64,000 nt of DNA from the NCBI GenBank assembly GCA_963922205.1, contig CAWUHX010000304.1:1-64000 (forward strand), read 5' to 3'. The stretch's first letter is position 1. Every line of letters begins with the position of its first letter. The DNA comes from Romanomermis culicivorax. Its lineage: Eukaryota; Nematoda; Enoplea; Mermithida; Mermithidae. The position numbers and the translations under genes were made by a program. This document shows positions 33,606 to 54,183 of this stretch, piece by piece. A model generated the notes under the pieces. It was not told where the DNA came from. It worked only from the letters and a program-made list of their open reading frames with translations, and made no database searches.

Positions 33606-34654
33606 TTTAGGATTTTTTACTTCTGAATAGGACTTAACATGATTACAAATATGCAATTTAGAAAAGAAATTTGTCATATGACACCCTGTTTCCAGTCGAG
33701 ATATTTGATTCTATGGAAAACTATTGACATATTCGTAATCAGCATCATCATTTTGGTCGGAAATATGCAAATTTGGGAAAATTTTGAAAAAAAATTCAGT
33801 GCCCCCTAAACTACTCAAGTGCCAACTGCAGCCGCGCGGCTGTGTAGCCAAAAAGATATATTTTGGCTCCACAACCGCGTGGCTGTTTAGCCAGTATGGC
33901 TATATAGCCGCACGGCTGTATAGCGAACTTGGCTAAATAGCCGCGTGGCTGTTTAGCCAAAAATATATGTTTTAGCTAAATTACCGCGCTGCTGTTTAGC
34001 CACTGCCATATAGTAAGTGTATGTTTAGCGGAGTAACTTTCAAGTATTTACTTTAGTTTACTATAATGCGTATGAACGTGTAATTAGTGTAGATTTCTCA
34101 GTCGAAAACTGTCATCCCGATTCAGATTTCTTGTCTTTTTTCTCTTTTTTTGAGTTGGCCGCTCAAACTTTTTACAACATCGCCGTATTGACACTACATA
34201 GTTTAATGTCATTGTTCAGCTAATCTATGATCAATTTAGAACTAAGGTCAGTGCAAATTTCATTTTAGATCTCGTTCGTTGTTCAGCTATAGCTAGCCAA
34301 ATGCTTCTGACTTTTGAAATTCTGGTTGACTAATATTAGCGCAAACAATGCTGTGGTAGAACCACTCTATGATTTCTCTGATCTCGTCTGCACAGAATCA
34401 AACTACTTTTCGGACTTACGCTTTTTCTAGATGATAGAGGGATATATTTTACACATGAATGTTGAAGTTTTTCAATAATCGCAACAAATATTTTTGGTGT
34501 TGTATGTAATAGAAATCACGCCGTTTTATCCTAAAGAAATGCACTCTCGATCCGAGTCGGAAACGATAGGTTAAAGTTTTGGTCGAAAATAGGGCGGAGC
34601 ATGGCAGAGGACTTCATGGTCAGATTTTTCAGGTAAGGGTAAAGTGGGAATTTT

Positions 34655-35320
34655 TTCAACAAGTCGGTTCCCTTCCAAATTATGGTCCAAACTGGCATTT
34701 TTGGACTCCTCAAGATGCCAGTTATCCAGATCAGTTCGAAAATCCAGGTGCTCATGGCATTCAGGAACTTATTTGCATAAAATCTGCACACATCTCACAT
34801 GTCTTTGTCACTACAGAAAAATCCTATCTACTTCAAGGATCGAACCTAATCCACCAGCCAGAGGTTCCCAGGTCAGATTTTTCATGTAGGGGTAAAATTG
34901 AAAATTTGCGGGGGTAGTGTAGCTAAATTTCCACTAAACTCATAATTTTGTCCGCAAATTAGGCACCCGGTGATCGATTTTGAGAACTTTAGGTAGGGGT
35001 AATGCCCCCCTCATACCCTCCCCATGGCGCACTCTGCCACCAGCCTATGGACTTAATGCGTTTACCACTACACAATCTCACCAGAAAGTATATAAACACT
35101 ATTTTCCTTTAAGACCCTTGATACTATTTTAACTAACAACTTCATTTGGAAGAGCCTCACCAGCGCTGCGCCCTTCGGGCGCAGCTGCTGTGCCCTAAGC
35201 CTAAGGAAAATTTTAAAGGAAAAATAAATGTCTACTCACTGGTCACATAAATCCATGCTCAAAATTAACTTACAACTCATATAGAATAATTAGGCTGAAG
35301 GCCGGGAACCGAAATATAAA
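34655..35320 (-). mobile_element. Second SINE-like copy, inverted and interrupted
   Basis: This is the reverse complement of 33215-33605 with an extra ~190 bases (about 34861-35047) inserted between the tRNA-like B box (GGATCGAACC at 34840) and A box (GCGTTTACCACTACACAA at 35068). A GC hairpin, GCGCCCTTCGGGCGC, lies near 35170. Both copies end at a GGTTCCCGGCC-type boundary. Confidence 0.6.
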
Positions 35321-35532
35321 ATTTAGCCGTAAAGTTAACAATTTGCGAGGGTAGTGTAGCTAAATGTCAAGTAAACGCTCCATTTTGTCTGCTAAATTAG
35401 GACACCAATAATCAAATTTTAGGGCTTTATAGTTGAGGGTAATATCCCCTCATACCCTCCTCATTGAGCAGTCTGTATTATGGGCTTTTCTTTGACTTAA
35501 TCAGCCCACACAAGTAAGCTTTTGGTTCTTAA

Positions 35533-35694
35533 CATACCTGTAATTGGGGGAGTTGGGGGAGCACTCCCTCCCCAACTTGATCTACCTATTCGCAATCTCC
35601 CAAACTTGAAAAAGTTGGGGAAAAAGTGTCTTTTTTGGAGGAATTTTCGACTTTTTTCGACCCCCCCCAACTGGTTGGACCTCTTACAGGTACA
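35533..35694 (+). mobile_element. CATACCTGTA-family MITE, 162 bp
   Basis: It begins CATACCTGTAATTGGGGG and ends CTCTTACAGGTACA, with the exact 8-bp duplication GTTCTTAA at 35525-35532 and 35695-35702. Short G and C runs are internal. Confidence 0.8.
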
Positions 35695-35887
35695 GTTCTT
35701 AAGCATACTTCATCAAGGCCTAGCGCTTAGCAGAGGGTAAATACGGCTTTTTGGTATCGAAGGTTCATTTTTTTAAATTAAGTCATTCTCCGTATTATTT
35801 TCTTAGTCGATTAGTCATTTTTCGGTAGAAGTAAATAAAATACCCCATATTTTTCCTAAATAGGAGTATTCATTTTGCTAAATTTGT

Positions 35888-36270
35888 GTGCCAGATAGGG
35901 GGGAATGCCATAGGAATCCTCGCCCAGAAATCATCGGCCATATGGCTAGCCATTAGGCGATCCCCACACATTATCTGCCAATCCTACGACTGGCCATATG
36001 GTAGCCATAGGGACCCCATACTTATGGTCAGAAAATAATGAAAAATGTCATTTTTTGAACAAAAATGTCAATTTTATCGGCGCTTCGCTTCGCGCCATGA
36101 ATACATTTTTTACAGTTCTTTAAGACAAAAATTACATTTTTTTGAACCGCTTTTTGGCGGGGGAATCGGATTTTTTCCTCCAGGGACCGCTCCCGTAAAA
36201 TTTTGGGGAATCGGTGACCCCAAAAAAGTCGCCTGGATCCCCCAGACCTCGGGACTCCGTTACATGTATG
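35888..36270 (+). mobile_element. CATACATGTA-family MITE, 5'-damaged
   Basis: The right end is intact (CTCCGTTACATGTATG, ending at 36270), but the left end is replaced by GATAGGGGGGAATGCC. Internal ATATGGCTAGCCAT, a GC hairpin (CGGCGCTTCGCTTCGCGCC) and AAAATTTTGGGG blocks identify the family. Confidence 0.75.
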
Positions 36271-36279
36271 TTCCCAATA

Positions 36280-36575
36280 AACTCATTTTTGAGGCATTAT
36301 ATAGAAAGGGTAATATTCTCTGTCATTTTACTCCCCATGGAGTAGTACGCCAGGCGTGCACCGTAAGAATTTTCTAGGGGAGTAGGGGGTGGGTGAGCAA
36401 AAAAACAAATAAAGCTCCACAGGCATGTTTTTTTTACACAAAATATGCATAAAGTCTCAAAAATACTGTTCTAGAAGAAGTTCAGGGGGGTGTTCAACGG
36501 TTTTTTTCGGGCCAGAGGCAAGTTCTCAGGAAGGAGAGTTAACCCCCTGCCCCTCTATGTCTATGTATGTAGTAC
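36280..36575 (+). repeat. G-rich dispersed repeat related to 47234-47551
   Basis: Landmarks ACGCCAGGCGTGCACCGTAAGAATTTTC, AAAATATGCATAAA, AAGTTC-G-G runs, GGGCCAGAGG and CCCCCTGCCCCTCTATG appear in the same order as in 47234-47551. It is a second, diverged copy of one non-coding element. Confidence 0.6.
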
Positions 36576-39500
36576 ACTCAATGTCATTTGTAAATGATGG
36601 ATAATTTTTTGGTATTTCTTTATTTAGAGTCGTGTTTTGATAGAAACACTTGTTTCCGGATCATTCCGTAAGAGTTTTTTTCAAATGAAAACATTTCTAA
36701 GTCTCACATTTTTCATAATTGCATGGAAAACATACTTTTTGAGTCATCCACTCGATGCAGAAAATTTAATTGTAAACCTCACGTTGCTCTTTATTTTCCA
36801 CGTTGTTCTCTGTTTCCTGTGTCATTGATCCTCATCATTTATTATGATCAAATTACAGTTGTACTTTTATTGTGATTTGATTTTCAGTCCTGTAGCGATG
36901 CTTGATTATCACGTTTATGTTTATTATTTTTGTTCCTTGGCAAGTCGCAAGTTTAGAGACAGAAAGAATTTAAGTTTCTTCTGCTAACATTTGCGATAGG
37001 CGTTATACAGACTACCCGTAGAGAGGTGTGGGGGTATTATTCCGGTCTTAGGTTTGGAAATTCGTATACTTACTGGTATACACAAAATTATGGGAAAAAT
37101 GGGTAAGCCAATTTGAAGGAAATGAGGGAGTGGGGACTTTTAAAAGGATTGCTATTGTTTATTTTTTGAGAGTGCGTGGTCACTAAGAGAAAAATACGAT
37201 TACGTTGTCCACAGGTTTGAAAATGTACATACTGCATAGGGGATTTTGATGTATAAAATTGGAAAAATTGATAGATGCACAGAACCACTGTTTTTTGTAG
37301 GAGATAAACTTTTTTTGCTCCGTACGAAAATTTTTGTGACATGTTTGTAGAAAGCAGAAATTAGAAATACATTTTGTTGGGATTAGTTTTCTGGCGCCTC
37401 TTGCAGCAGTCTGTGTTGTAATTCTAGGAATCGGGCAATCCACCATTTTCTCCCAAATTGCGCTTCTTTTGGAAAAATAGTCAGAAAAGAGTGAAATGTT
37501 TGGGACTGGACGTGAAAAAACAATTTTGGACGTGAAAACCATTTGATTAAGTGGACTATGAAATTGTTCAATACCTATAAGAGGTCCGATCACTTGAAGA
37601 GGGGTGCCCAGTTATCCAAAATTTGGGGGGTTCCCAAAAAAAGCCGAAAATTTTGAAAACTTCCCCCAAAAACCACTTTTTTCACATTTTTTCGAGTTGG
37701 GGCCCAATATTGGGTTTATGGTTCGACCAAGTTGGGAGAGATACACTTATGTCCGAACTTCGATGTCATTCACATGCTTACAATAAGAGCAGTGGGAGAA
37801 ACCTACCCAAATTTCGGTTTACCTCTCCCTTTCCCTCTAAACGTTTTGAAAATTAGAAACTGAAACATGGAAGGATTAAGTGGATTCTCGAAAAATTTCA
37901 ATTCGTCGGACCTCCATCCAACCAGAGCACCCCATGGGGGGGGGGTATGGGGGGTATTACCCCCGTCTTAGATTTGAAAATTCATTTACTACCCCCATAA
38001 AAACAGCTCACTATACCAAAAAATTTTGGTAGACTTCATCCTCTCCCCAGTAGGTTATACTAATTCGAGAAAAATTGCAGAATGTGTGATTCTGAGGAAT
38101 AACTCACTGCTCTTTTTGACACATTTACTGAGCAAATGATAATGGGAAAGTATGCAACTTCTGTGCCATATAGCGATTTTTAGGAAAGGATATCAGTACA
38201 TTAATATATACTACTTGTAGGAAATCATTATAAATATAATTAGGAGATGAAATAATGAATGACTTATGTATATGTGATTAATCAAAAAATCGCCCCTTGG
38301 GAAGAAAAACATTATGTTCTTAAAATTCTGCCTCTTCATGCTCTCCTTTCCTTTTCCCCGCTTCTGCGTTGGGTCTTCTGTGCGCATATGGTTACCCAAG
38401 CTGTGGCATACTTTCCTGCTATGAGTTGAGACATGTGAGGTCTGTTGACGTGGATCAGGAGTGGTACTTGGTTTGAAACTAGTAGTTCATAGTCTAATGG
38501 GATTAATAATACTAAAGCCACATTCAGCATCAGGACTTTCAATTCGAAGCACTTTTCCAAGCCTAATCAGTGATGGGATAAGCCCATACTGTTCCAAACG
38601 TTTGTGCCCGATTCTTGAAATGTGCAGGAATCAGTTGGCACAACAGTCTTCAAAGTGTGACTATTCTGTACGTATAATTAGTGCATTAAAGTTGCACGAT
38701 TGGGAGCTGGAGAATGGAGTTAAACCAGTAAATGTTTTTTGACTGTAAAAAGCATAAAGTAGGGGCATTATTCATTTATGTAAGTTGTATGTGGTTAGAG
38801 TACTACAACTCCCCCCTCCTTGGCAAAAAGTGGTGAGCAAAAAAAAAAAAAGGTCACGGCATATTTCAAGTACTAGGTACCCTTAAAATTTACGATTTTA
38901 CCCCTACCTAAATTTTCGACCTTGGGGACCTCTGCATCCAACCTATAAGAGACGCGCACTCCCTACCCAACCCTGTCGAGCCGAGGTATGACATCACATG
39001 TATATATGGTCTTGTTATTGGTTGTAGCTATAAGTTGAAAACTTTCTGATAGTGAGGAAAACAAAGTGCTGTGTTTTGAAAAAACTGGTGAACTGATGAG
39101 TTTTCACAAGAAACTGACTTATTCATACCTAACGGATGAATTTTGACTTTTCTATTAACGAAATGCATGCTGTAGAACCGTTTTTTGGTCGATCGCTATA
39201 TTTGACAAGTCAAAATACCTGCTTTTAGCTCTAAATGGATGAAATTATTGTAGTTCTGGTCTGATTCCATCGGAAATGGTTCATTTCCATCTGATTTTTT
39301 CGATTTTCTACTAATTGACGACACGGCCAGTTGATATCTTGCCGATTGAAAACATCAGTACATTGCCCTGGCCTGCCCGGTACCAAAACTAGCTTAGTTC
39401 AAGGTATTTAATAAACACATTTTTTCTTTTTCGATTATTCAGTAAGTTCATTCAAAAATTTGATTTTCTCTGTACCGTAACATATATTCCCTCCAGGCAT

Positions 39501-41471
39501 TAGAATTTTTTCAATTCGGCTAATGCTTCGCTCCACAATTGTGCTAAAATAAAATTGCTACATACGAGCGAAAGGAAATCGATACGGTATGTTCCAATCA
39601 CTTGTTTATTACAAAATTTTCGTCTCTTCTGGTTAAAACTGACTTTTCTATCTTTAAAGTTGAAAACATGTCGAAAAAACCGGTCTTTTTGCGTTGAGTA
39701 TAGAATTTGTACCAAAAAACTATCCTCTCACGAGCAGGTTAATTGCAATCGACAAAGTAAAGAGATTTTCAGGACTGCCTAGATTTTTTTGCGGATTCGT
39801 TTTTCATGTTTGACGTATCTGCGTTTTGCATTATACTAGTTTACTTTATCAGGCGTGTGAAATTTTTTTGCTGTTCTTTGAAATGTGACTATGCGCAAAA
39901 CGCCCCTGCACCGGTTGGAATCTTGGGCTTGTAGAAATATATTACTTACGCACTTTTTTCGGGATTGTAAGCAACGAGTTTCGTTTGTAGTGTCAGTGGT
40001 GGTTGCACTTTGATTGACTAATTAATTCTATCCAACTAGTGCCCTTTTTATTGCCCACGCGCCATTATAAAAGCCCGCATTTTATAGATATATGTTCTCC
40101 CCTGCGCATTTATTGATGATAGCTGGCGAATTTTACCTTCAAAACACCCATTCAAGTAACAACGATGGGTTTCTCTCCCTGCGTTTCTTGTATGTTGTTG
40201 AATTATGAAGGTCGAAGATGAAAGTCCATTGCTCATGATATTGGCAAACAACTGGTGATATGATTTTTTTGGTGACGTTAGTAAACATGGGTTTCTGTAC
40301 TTTTTCTATCAGCTTTGCCGCAGAAATAAGGTCTTGTGGTCTAAGGACGAAAAAATTGGCTCTATTTTGATGCTGTGATAAGCTGAACGAGTAGAAGAAG
40401 CAAACTAAAGAAAAGTCCTCGAGCTCGCTTACTCGCTCTATATCCTGCTAAGTCGAACTTTTTCGAAAATTGATTAATTGGCCCCAAGCTTACACGAGTC
40501 GATTTTAGGAGTGAAGATCGTCGTTTCCCAGAAGCTTTAACGCAAATGTTTTATTTTTTTGGATGGATGGGTGCGCATTTTGGTCAATATTGAATTTTAG
40601 GATTTTAGTTCTACGAAAAATTCAATTTATGCCACTTTTGATTTTAAATGACGCCATTGCTTACTGCTAGGTTTGATAACTTTTCTTCCAGAATCATTAT
40701 CTTGTGACTCGAATCTATATACGGTGTTCATACTTGTGAAAGAAATTGCTATTGAAAACTTGTTCGCAAGTTTTCACATTTTTAAAATCAAATCAGTGAA
40801 TATCATCTACTATGATTTCGTCTTTTTGGAAATGTATTCATGTTTTTAGCTTTAGAAATTTTATATTTACGATCCTGTAAAGCTCTATTTATACTCATGA
40901 GGCTGCGACGCTATTTATACAGCTTGTGCAGGATCAATCAATAAAAATGGACGAAAATTATTAATTGATTTTGTGCAGAGTACCTACCTATATATCATCG
41001 CGAAAAAAGCGCTGTAACATTCCAATTTCTGAATAACTGCGATTTTGTGTTGAATCTATCTAAGGTTCCGTCTACACATAATCTGCATTGTGGCCCGTTA
41101 ATCAGGCAGTCGAATTTTCATAGACACGCAGACAATGAACCAAGCAAAATACCTTTTAGTATGCAAGGAAAGATATTCTGTCCAAGAATATTCTAGAAAT
41201 AAAATTGAAGAATTATATTCCAAAGAAGAGGCATCCGGTCCAAATCGTTTGGTTCCTGCCTATTTTTAGTAAAAATTTCTGCTGAGTAGTTTTATTTCTG
41301 GAAAGTCTATTAAGATGTATCACTCGGTGTGCTTATCAATGCCGAAACACATATGTAATTAGTCTTGTTATCATCGTTTACTTTTCGGCCCAATAGTGCC
41401 AAATTTTTTTAAATCACATTTTTCGCTTTGCAGATTATTATTCAAAAAATATTCATAAAACGTCGTAGAAC
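36576..41471. other. Long gene-free spacer
   Basis: I see no supported gene. Fragments of G/C-tract repeats occur at about 37608-37752 and 37925-37985. The minus-strand open frame at 38336-38560 has no family I can name; it may be eroded transposon coding sequence. The last ~40 bases before 41472 follow a good 3' splice-like sequence, TTTTTCGCTTTGCAG, ending at 41433. Confidence 0.45.
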
Positions 41472-49183
<7,712 letters not shown>

Positions 49184-50300
49184 CTGACTTCCAAGATTTC
49201 TGATGACAAGGAAAAGACAAGGAGATCCATTTCCTTCAGCAGTGAAGCTTTGTTATAATTATTCAGTCAGTATGTATTTACGATATTACTCACTATCAAG
49301 CGTGGTGCCACTAAATTATTCCAATTTTATGACACAATCATTCTGAAAATGCAGCCAGTTATAGTCAAAAATGTAGAAATGGTATGGATTGTGGAGTGAG
49401 TTGGTTCACTGTCTACATTTTTATGATTCTTCGCAGCTTCCTTTTTCCTGGAAGTCGCTTCTGTATGGTGAGTTTAATACTATTGTGATTAGCAGGATTT
49501 TTCCGCACAGTGCAGAATTTTTTGGGCCTCGTGCGGAAATTTTTTGCAGAGTTGTTCGCACGGAACGGAAACCTTTATAGTGGTTTTTAATAGTGACGCG
49601 GAACTTTTTCGAATCGATTTCTGTGACGTGCGTAACGGCCGGTGCCAAAAAACCCTGGTCATTTGTGAGGGACACCTTTCTAATAGAAGATTTAAAGTCA
49701 ATTTCCAAAGTTTAATTGACTGAGTGACACTGCAGAGTTTCTGCTGAGATATATTTTACTGAGTGGAACGCTGATCTGGCCGCTCCTCTAATTTGCTCAC
49801 ATTGACTGATGTGAAAATCGAAAGTGGTCCGAAATCTTGACAAACAGTGCATTAATATTCATTAATTATAGAAAACTAGCTCTGACTTTCATCTCATTGA
49901 CTCATATAAAAAACCTTAGTCAGTTCGGGATCAATTAGATCACTATTCCTATAACGACTCCTGTCACCATGTAAATATTTAATACTGATAGTATTTGATG
50001 CCAGGCTTAAATGTGTTCCTATTCCCGCAGATTTTACCAATCATATTTGTCATATAAGTGTACGTGGGCCCCGTCGATCACTGGCGCCAGGTTGCCTCAA
50101 ACTCGGGATTTCTATTTTATTTCCAGAAAAATTGTATGCTGGCAAAAACAAAATCTTACCGATTAAATTTCTCAATTTCAGAGTACAAGGTGGCCTTCGT
50201 GCACAATGCTTTTGAACTCATAATGTTGATGTATTCATAGCATTTAGGCGGGATGTTTCACAAAATCGAAAGCAGAGTTTCTTTTTGATATGATGGCAAG
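49184..50300. other. Downstream flank of UBE3D
   Basis: No gene is recognised. Around 49490-49600 there is a run of short inverted GCAC words (CCGCACAGTGC, CGTGCGGAAATTTTT, TTCGCACGGAACGG). It resembles the style of 42400-42570 (TTTTGCACGGTGCAAAAA), so both may be remnants of one hairpin-rich repeat. Confidence 0.4.
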
Positions 50301-50686
50301 CATACATGTAACGGGCACCCAAGGTCTGGTGGGTCGGGCGACTTTTTTTGGGGCCGGGGGTCATAAATTACAAAAATTTTGAGGGGAGGGGTCTCAAGGA
50401 AAAAAAACTTTTTTTTCACGAAAACAGTGCGAAAAATAGTTCAAAAAATAGTAATTTTTTTCTAAAAAGACCGAAAAAATGTATTCTTGGCGCGAAGCGC
50501 CAAGAAAATTCACATTTTTTACCATTTTTTGTTCAAAAATTCACATTTTCCATCAAAAAATTAATATTCTTCAGTATTTTTCCGACCAAAAGTATGGGGG
50601 TCCCTACGGCTACCATATGGCTAGCCATTGGATTGGAAAATCCTGGGGGGCAGTTCCCATAGCACTTCCCCCCAATTACATGTATG
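50301..50686 (-). mobile_element. CATACATGTA-family MITE, reverse orientation
   Basis: Inverted ends CATACATGTAA and TTACATGTATG, with the exact 8-bp duplication ATGGCAAG at 50293-50300 and 50687-50694. It carries a perfect hairpin, TTGGCGCGAAGCGCCAA, near 50488. Confidence 0.88.
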
Positions 50687-52524
50687 ATGGCAAGCAGCTT
50701 TGCAGCGGTTATCGTCACAGTTCTTTCCTTTGAGTCAACATTGCCCGAAGAAATAGACGGAAAAAGTATACCATGCTGTGAGGTATAGCCTATTAATTTT
50801 TAAGTGAGCCTCGGAAAGAAAAAGAATCTGTAGAAATCGGTGAGCAGAGAATAAACTTACAATTAAGGTCGAACTTTTTTCCCAATTTGTTCGCCTAACT
50901 GCTACAATCAACTCGAGAAAAAATGTGTCCCTACGCGCAGGTTGTTCAATATTGGCATGAACATCTTTCTTTTTTGGGGAAACCCTGTCCCTCCGGCCAT
51001 GTAATAATGCTTAATGCTGGATATTAAATGACAAGTAACGAATTACGAGTGATCATCCAGTTTCTTTTTAATCACGGGAACCATATTTAAAGGACTGTCA
51101 TGGGTTTTGATGTAAACCAAGTCTGGGCAGTACGAAAATTCATTTTGCCTTAAATTGTACCTAAAAAGGTTCTTATTGACATTTTTTCAACTAGTTGTGT
51201 CCATTGATGTTTGATTTGGCTGGTTTCAAATCAAGATAGTTTTCATCCAGATTGGGGAGACCCTGTTCCAGTGAAAAATTCGAACAAAACAAGAAAGTAG
51301 GCATTTCACATTTTTTGGCAGAACTGTGGCTCGACAACGTGGCCATGCCGCTGAAACTGCATTGACATCCAAATCCACAATATTCAGTTCTTTGTGATTC
51401 CAGAGAAACGATGATCATCGTCACTCAAATTCGCTATTTGTCTTGTGACATCTAGTAGAATTAGTCGGCTTTTATAAATAGATGGCGAGACATGCAGTGT
51501 GCCCTAATATAGTTCGCAAGGATGAAATTTTTCCGACTCATTTTTTGTGTGTGCGTATAAACTGTGGTACAGGATCGTCCACAGGAATCATGTTTGCCAG
51601 CTCGAAGGTGCTCGTCACCTGATGAAGAAGAAACTAAGTTTCTGATTTTCAGTTTCACGAAATGTCACGAAACACGAAGATTATCGATTCAAAAACATTT
51701 TGCATATCAGCAGGAAAGCTTCTCTCTGTAGTGTGATGTTGAGAAATTTGATAAGGTTGGATTTCTTTTTGGCTCTCCCACAATAATTTCTTTCCAGCAT
51801 ACAATTTTCTAGTAAAATTCATAAAAGTTCTGATTTCGGGGCTTCGTGGCGCGTCCAATTTTTATTTTCAGACGAAACGAATACTAGCTCTAAAAAAGTT
51901 TAGTGAACTCCAAATTTTGAAAGGACTTCCATAAGCTCTGTGTATGAAACTTCTAAGGAAGTGTGTCGTAAAAAATTCGTTTGAAGAATTTCAATTCAAA
52001 ATAGTCTTCTTTGTTAATTGCGGCGAAGTTAGTCGGAGTAGAACAACTGAGCATGCTATAACTCAATGTACCCTGCTTCACAAAAAAACTTATTTGTACA
52101 TGAAAAACTACATTTCAGGCTGGATTCCTACCGTCAGCCTGCGAACTTTAATTCTCATGGATTTCCCAGTGATCAGATCATGTCTTTTTTGTAAAAACTG
52201 ACGAATGTCTTTGTCGCCGTTATATCAGTTACCCCATGAATTTTCAATTTTTTTATTCGGTTGTTTAAAAACAATTTTCGTATAACCTGATCGTTTTCGT
52301 TTTTTTCTCTGTTCGAGTAACAACTATATTTGCTAAACCATTGTCTATAATATTTATCAGATCAAGTCGTTGAAGTCAGGATATTTGTCTATACAGTTTT
52401 TTGCAAATATTGCCATATTTTGCAAAAAAACGCGCATACGTTTTTATCGAACTTTTCCGTTACTATGTATGTTTCTCGTGCATTGTGTTTTCGTAAAATA
52501 AATAGTTTTTGTGTTTTCATCGGC
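50687..52524. other. Gene-free spacer
   Basis: No gene or repeat was convincingly identified. Several minus-strand open frames of 65-77 residues between 51191 and 51858 lie in a row. They show no domain I recognise; they could be an eroded transposon gene or chance. Confidence 0.4.
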
Positions 52525-52941
52525 GTGTCCCAATACAGCGAAAAGAGCGAGACTCAATACAGCGAATAGTAAAAAGTTCCATGCATAAGTAAACACACAC
52601 ATCATTTTTATAATACGTCAAATCGGTGTCTAAAATCGTTTTTGCTAGTTGAGATAGCCTATTTCTAAGCTGCATTTGACATCTAAGTTGTGTGTCCCCT
52701 ATACAGCAAAACTGAAAATAGCGAGACTCAAAGCAGCGTTTCTCAAAAGAGCGAGATTCAAAGCAGAGTTCCTCAAAACAGCAATTCTCATTACAGTGCT
52801 TCTCAACACAGCGAATAGTAAAAAGTTCTATGCATTAGAGTTAACGCACATATCATTTTATAATAAATATGCAAATAAGGTATATTGAAGCCGTTTTTGG
52901 TAGTCAAGAGGCTATTTTTAGTTACATTTGGCCATCTAAGT
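52525..52941 (+). repeat. Tandem duplication with ACAGCGA sub-repeats
   Basis: Two direct units, about 52525-52691 and 52692-52941, share the same order: GTGTCCC, ATACAGC, ACAGCGAATAGTAAAAAGTTC, ATGCAT, a CATCATTTT-TATAAT block, and a final CATCTAAGTTG/T. The second unit is longer because the short words GCGAGACTCAAAGCAGCG and TCTCAAAA are amplified about four times. Confidence 0.7.
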
Positions 52942-53283
52942 TTCATATGCATCTGTGCTGCAGTTGCCATAGGGCACGAACGGACCATTCCAATATCAGA
53001 AAAAACCAGTAAAACATTTTTGCAAAACATTTGAAAGAAAAAATTATCATAAGGATTCACGATTAAAATTCTTTTGTGTGGAGCTTAATTGCAAAAAAAT
53101 TAAATTAATGAAATAAATAAAGCAAAATGAAATGACTGAAATAACTAAGCAGTAAAGGCAGAACAAAAAAGAAATAATAAAGAAACGAAAAGTAAAATAA
53201 TGTAATAAAAAGCAGTTAAAAAACAATATAACAAAAATAAACAACCTGAAAAAATTAAATAATAAGTAGTATATAAAGGGAAT

Positions 53284-54183
53284 TGTAACGTACCTGCTAA
53301 AGCAGTACTGTAAATATGTAGCATACTGTATGTGATAGACATTTATTAGATATTATTTTATTTTCACATTTTATCGTCTCAAGGGTGTCTGGGATTCACA
53401 CCCAAACATTCCTACAAAATTACGTGAAGTACTTTATTTTGATCCGTTCACACCCCGGTAGCCCAATTAAGATGCCCTAATTAATTTGCACAAACGGCAG
53501 CTGTTCCCCTAGAACCTACACTAAACTACACATTCCACAGCTACCGTAATCTCCCGTAAAAATCGTAAACAACACCTGCACACAGTAAAATACATAGAAG
53601 CCCCGCCAGACAGTAGTCTCAAGTGTAACGGTAGCAGCAGCCCCACAAAACATGTGTATACAGAGAAACCGATACAGGAAGCATGCACAGAAGCACAAAG
53701 GTGTGGCCAAGCCCACCGTAGGAAGCAAGCAAAGCACAGAAAGCATACAGTACCAGGAAAGCGTTAGAGAGGCGTAACTAAGTAAGCATAAAAAGCGTAG
53801 CCGGAAACGACGATTGGCGGAAGAAGATGGACAGAAGCTCGACCTCCCGCGACGCCCAGGGAGTGGCCAAAATCGCCATATAAAAGAAGTAGCAAAGCGT
53901 GATTTATTCATTCATTCTTATTCTTGTGGTTTTAGGTTTTTGACTTCCGCGCTCGCCCCGTCCTTTTTATACATTTGCAAGCGGCCGATTGTCCAAAACC
54001 AACTTAAACCGAGGCCCCCGTTTGTATTATAAATCGAAGCGCGTTTTGTATTGTGGACGATCAAGCGACCGTCGATCGTTCGTATATTATCGCCCCGTAT
54101 TTGTACTGCCCGTGCCCCTTTTGCCCCGCCGTATCGACCGATTGGTTAGAAGTAAAGTACCTCACACAAATCTGGTCGTTACA
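53284..54183 (+). mobile_element. Solo LTR of an LTR retrotransposon, 900 bp
   Basis: The ends are TGTAACG at 53284-53290 and CGTTACA at 54177-54183, the short inverted repeat typical of LTRs (TG...CA). The 4-mer GAAT flanks both sides. A TATA box, TATAAAAG, sits at 53879-53886, where a U3 promoter would be, with a TTATTCATTCATTCTT region after it. Base composition is GC-richer than the surroundings. No internal retroviral-like coding region or second LTR is present, so it is most likely the product of LTR-LTR recombination. The 4-bp duplication suggests a Gypsy-like element. Open frames inside it are not genes. Confidence 0.75.

Larger units (their letters stand above)
31143..34006. mobile_element. 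Foldback-like element with GCCGCGCGGC palindromes
   Basis: The two ends are inverted. The left begins GCAGTGGCTAAACAGC and the right ends GCTGTTTAGCCACTGC. Each arm starts with tandem hairpins built on GGCTAAACAGCCGCGCGGCT (31143-31258; 33826-34003). Next comes an arm of ~150 bases matching in inverse, with landmarks GATGATGCTGATTACGAATAT (31352) and its complement (33728). A further variant pair is at about 31470 and 33060. The flanks TAGTAAGA (31135-31142) and TAGTAAGT (34011-34018) are alike but displaced by four bases on the right, so the target duplication is uncertain. The interior is a mosaic of other repeats and encodes nothing. Confidence 0.7.

Noticed and set aside
38336-38742. Opposed open frames of 74 and 93 residues
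   Set aside because: No domain recognised, overlapping antisense frames and no splice context; too weak to call a gene.
53516-53911. 131-residue minus-strand frame
   Set aside because: It lies wholly within the solo LTR and has no known domain.
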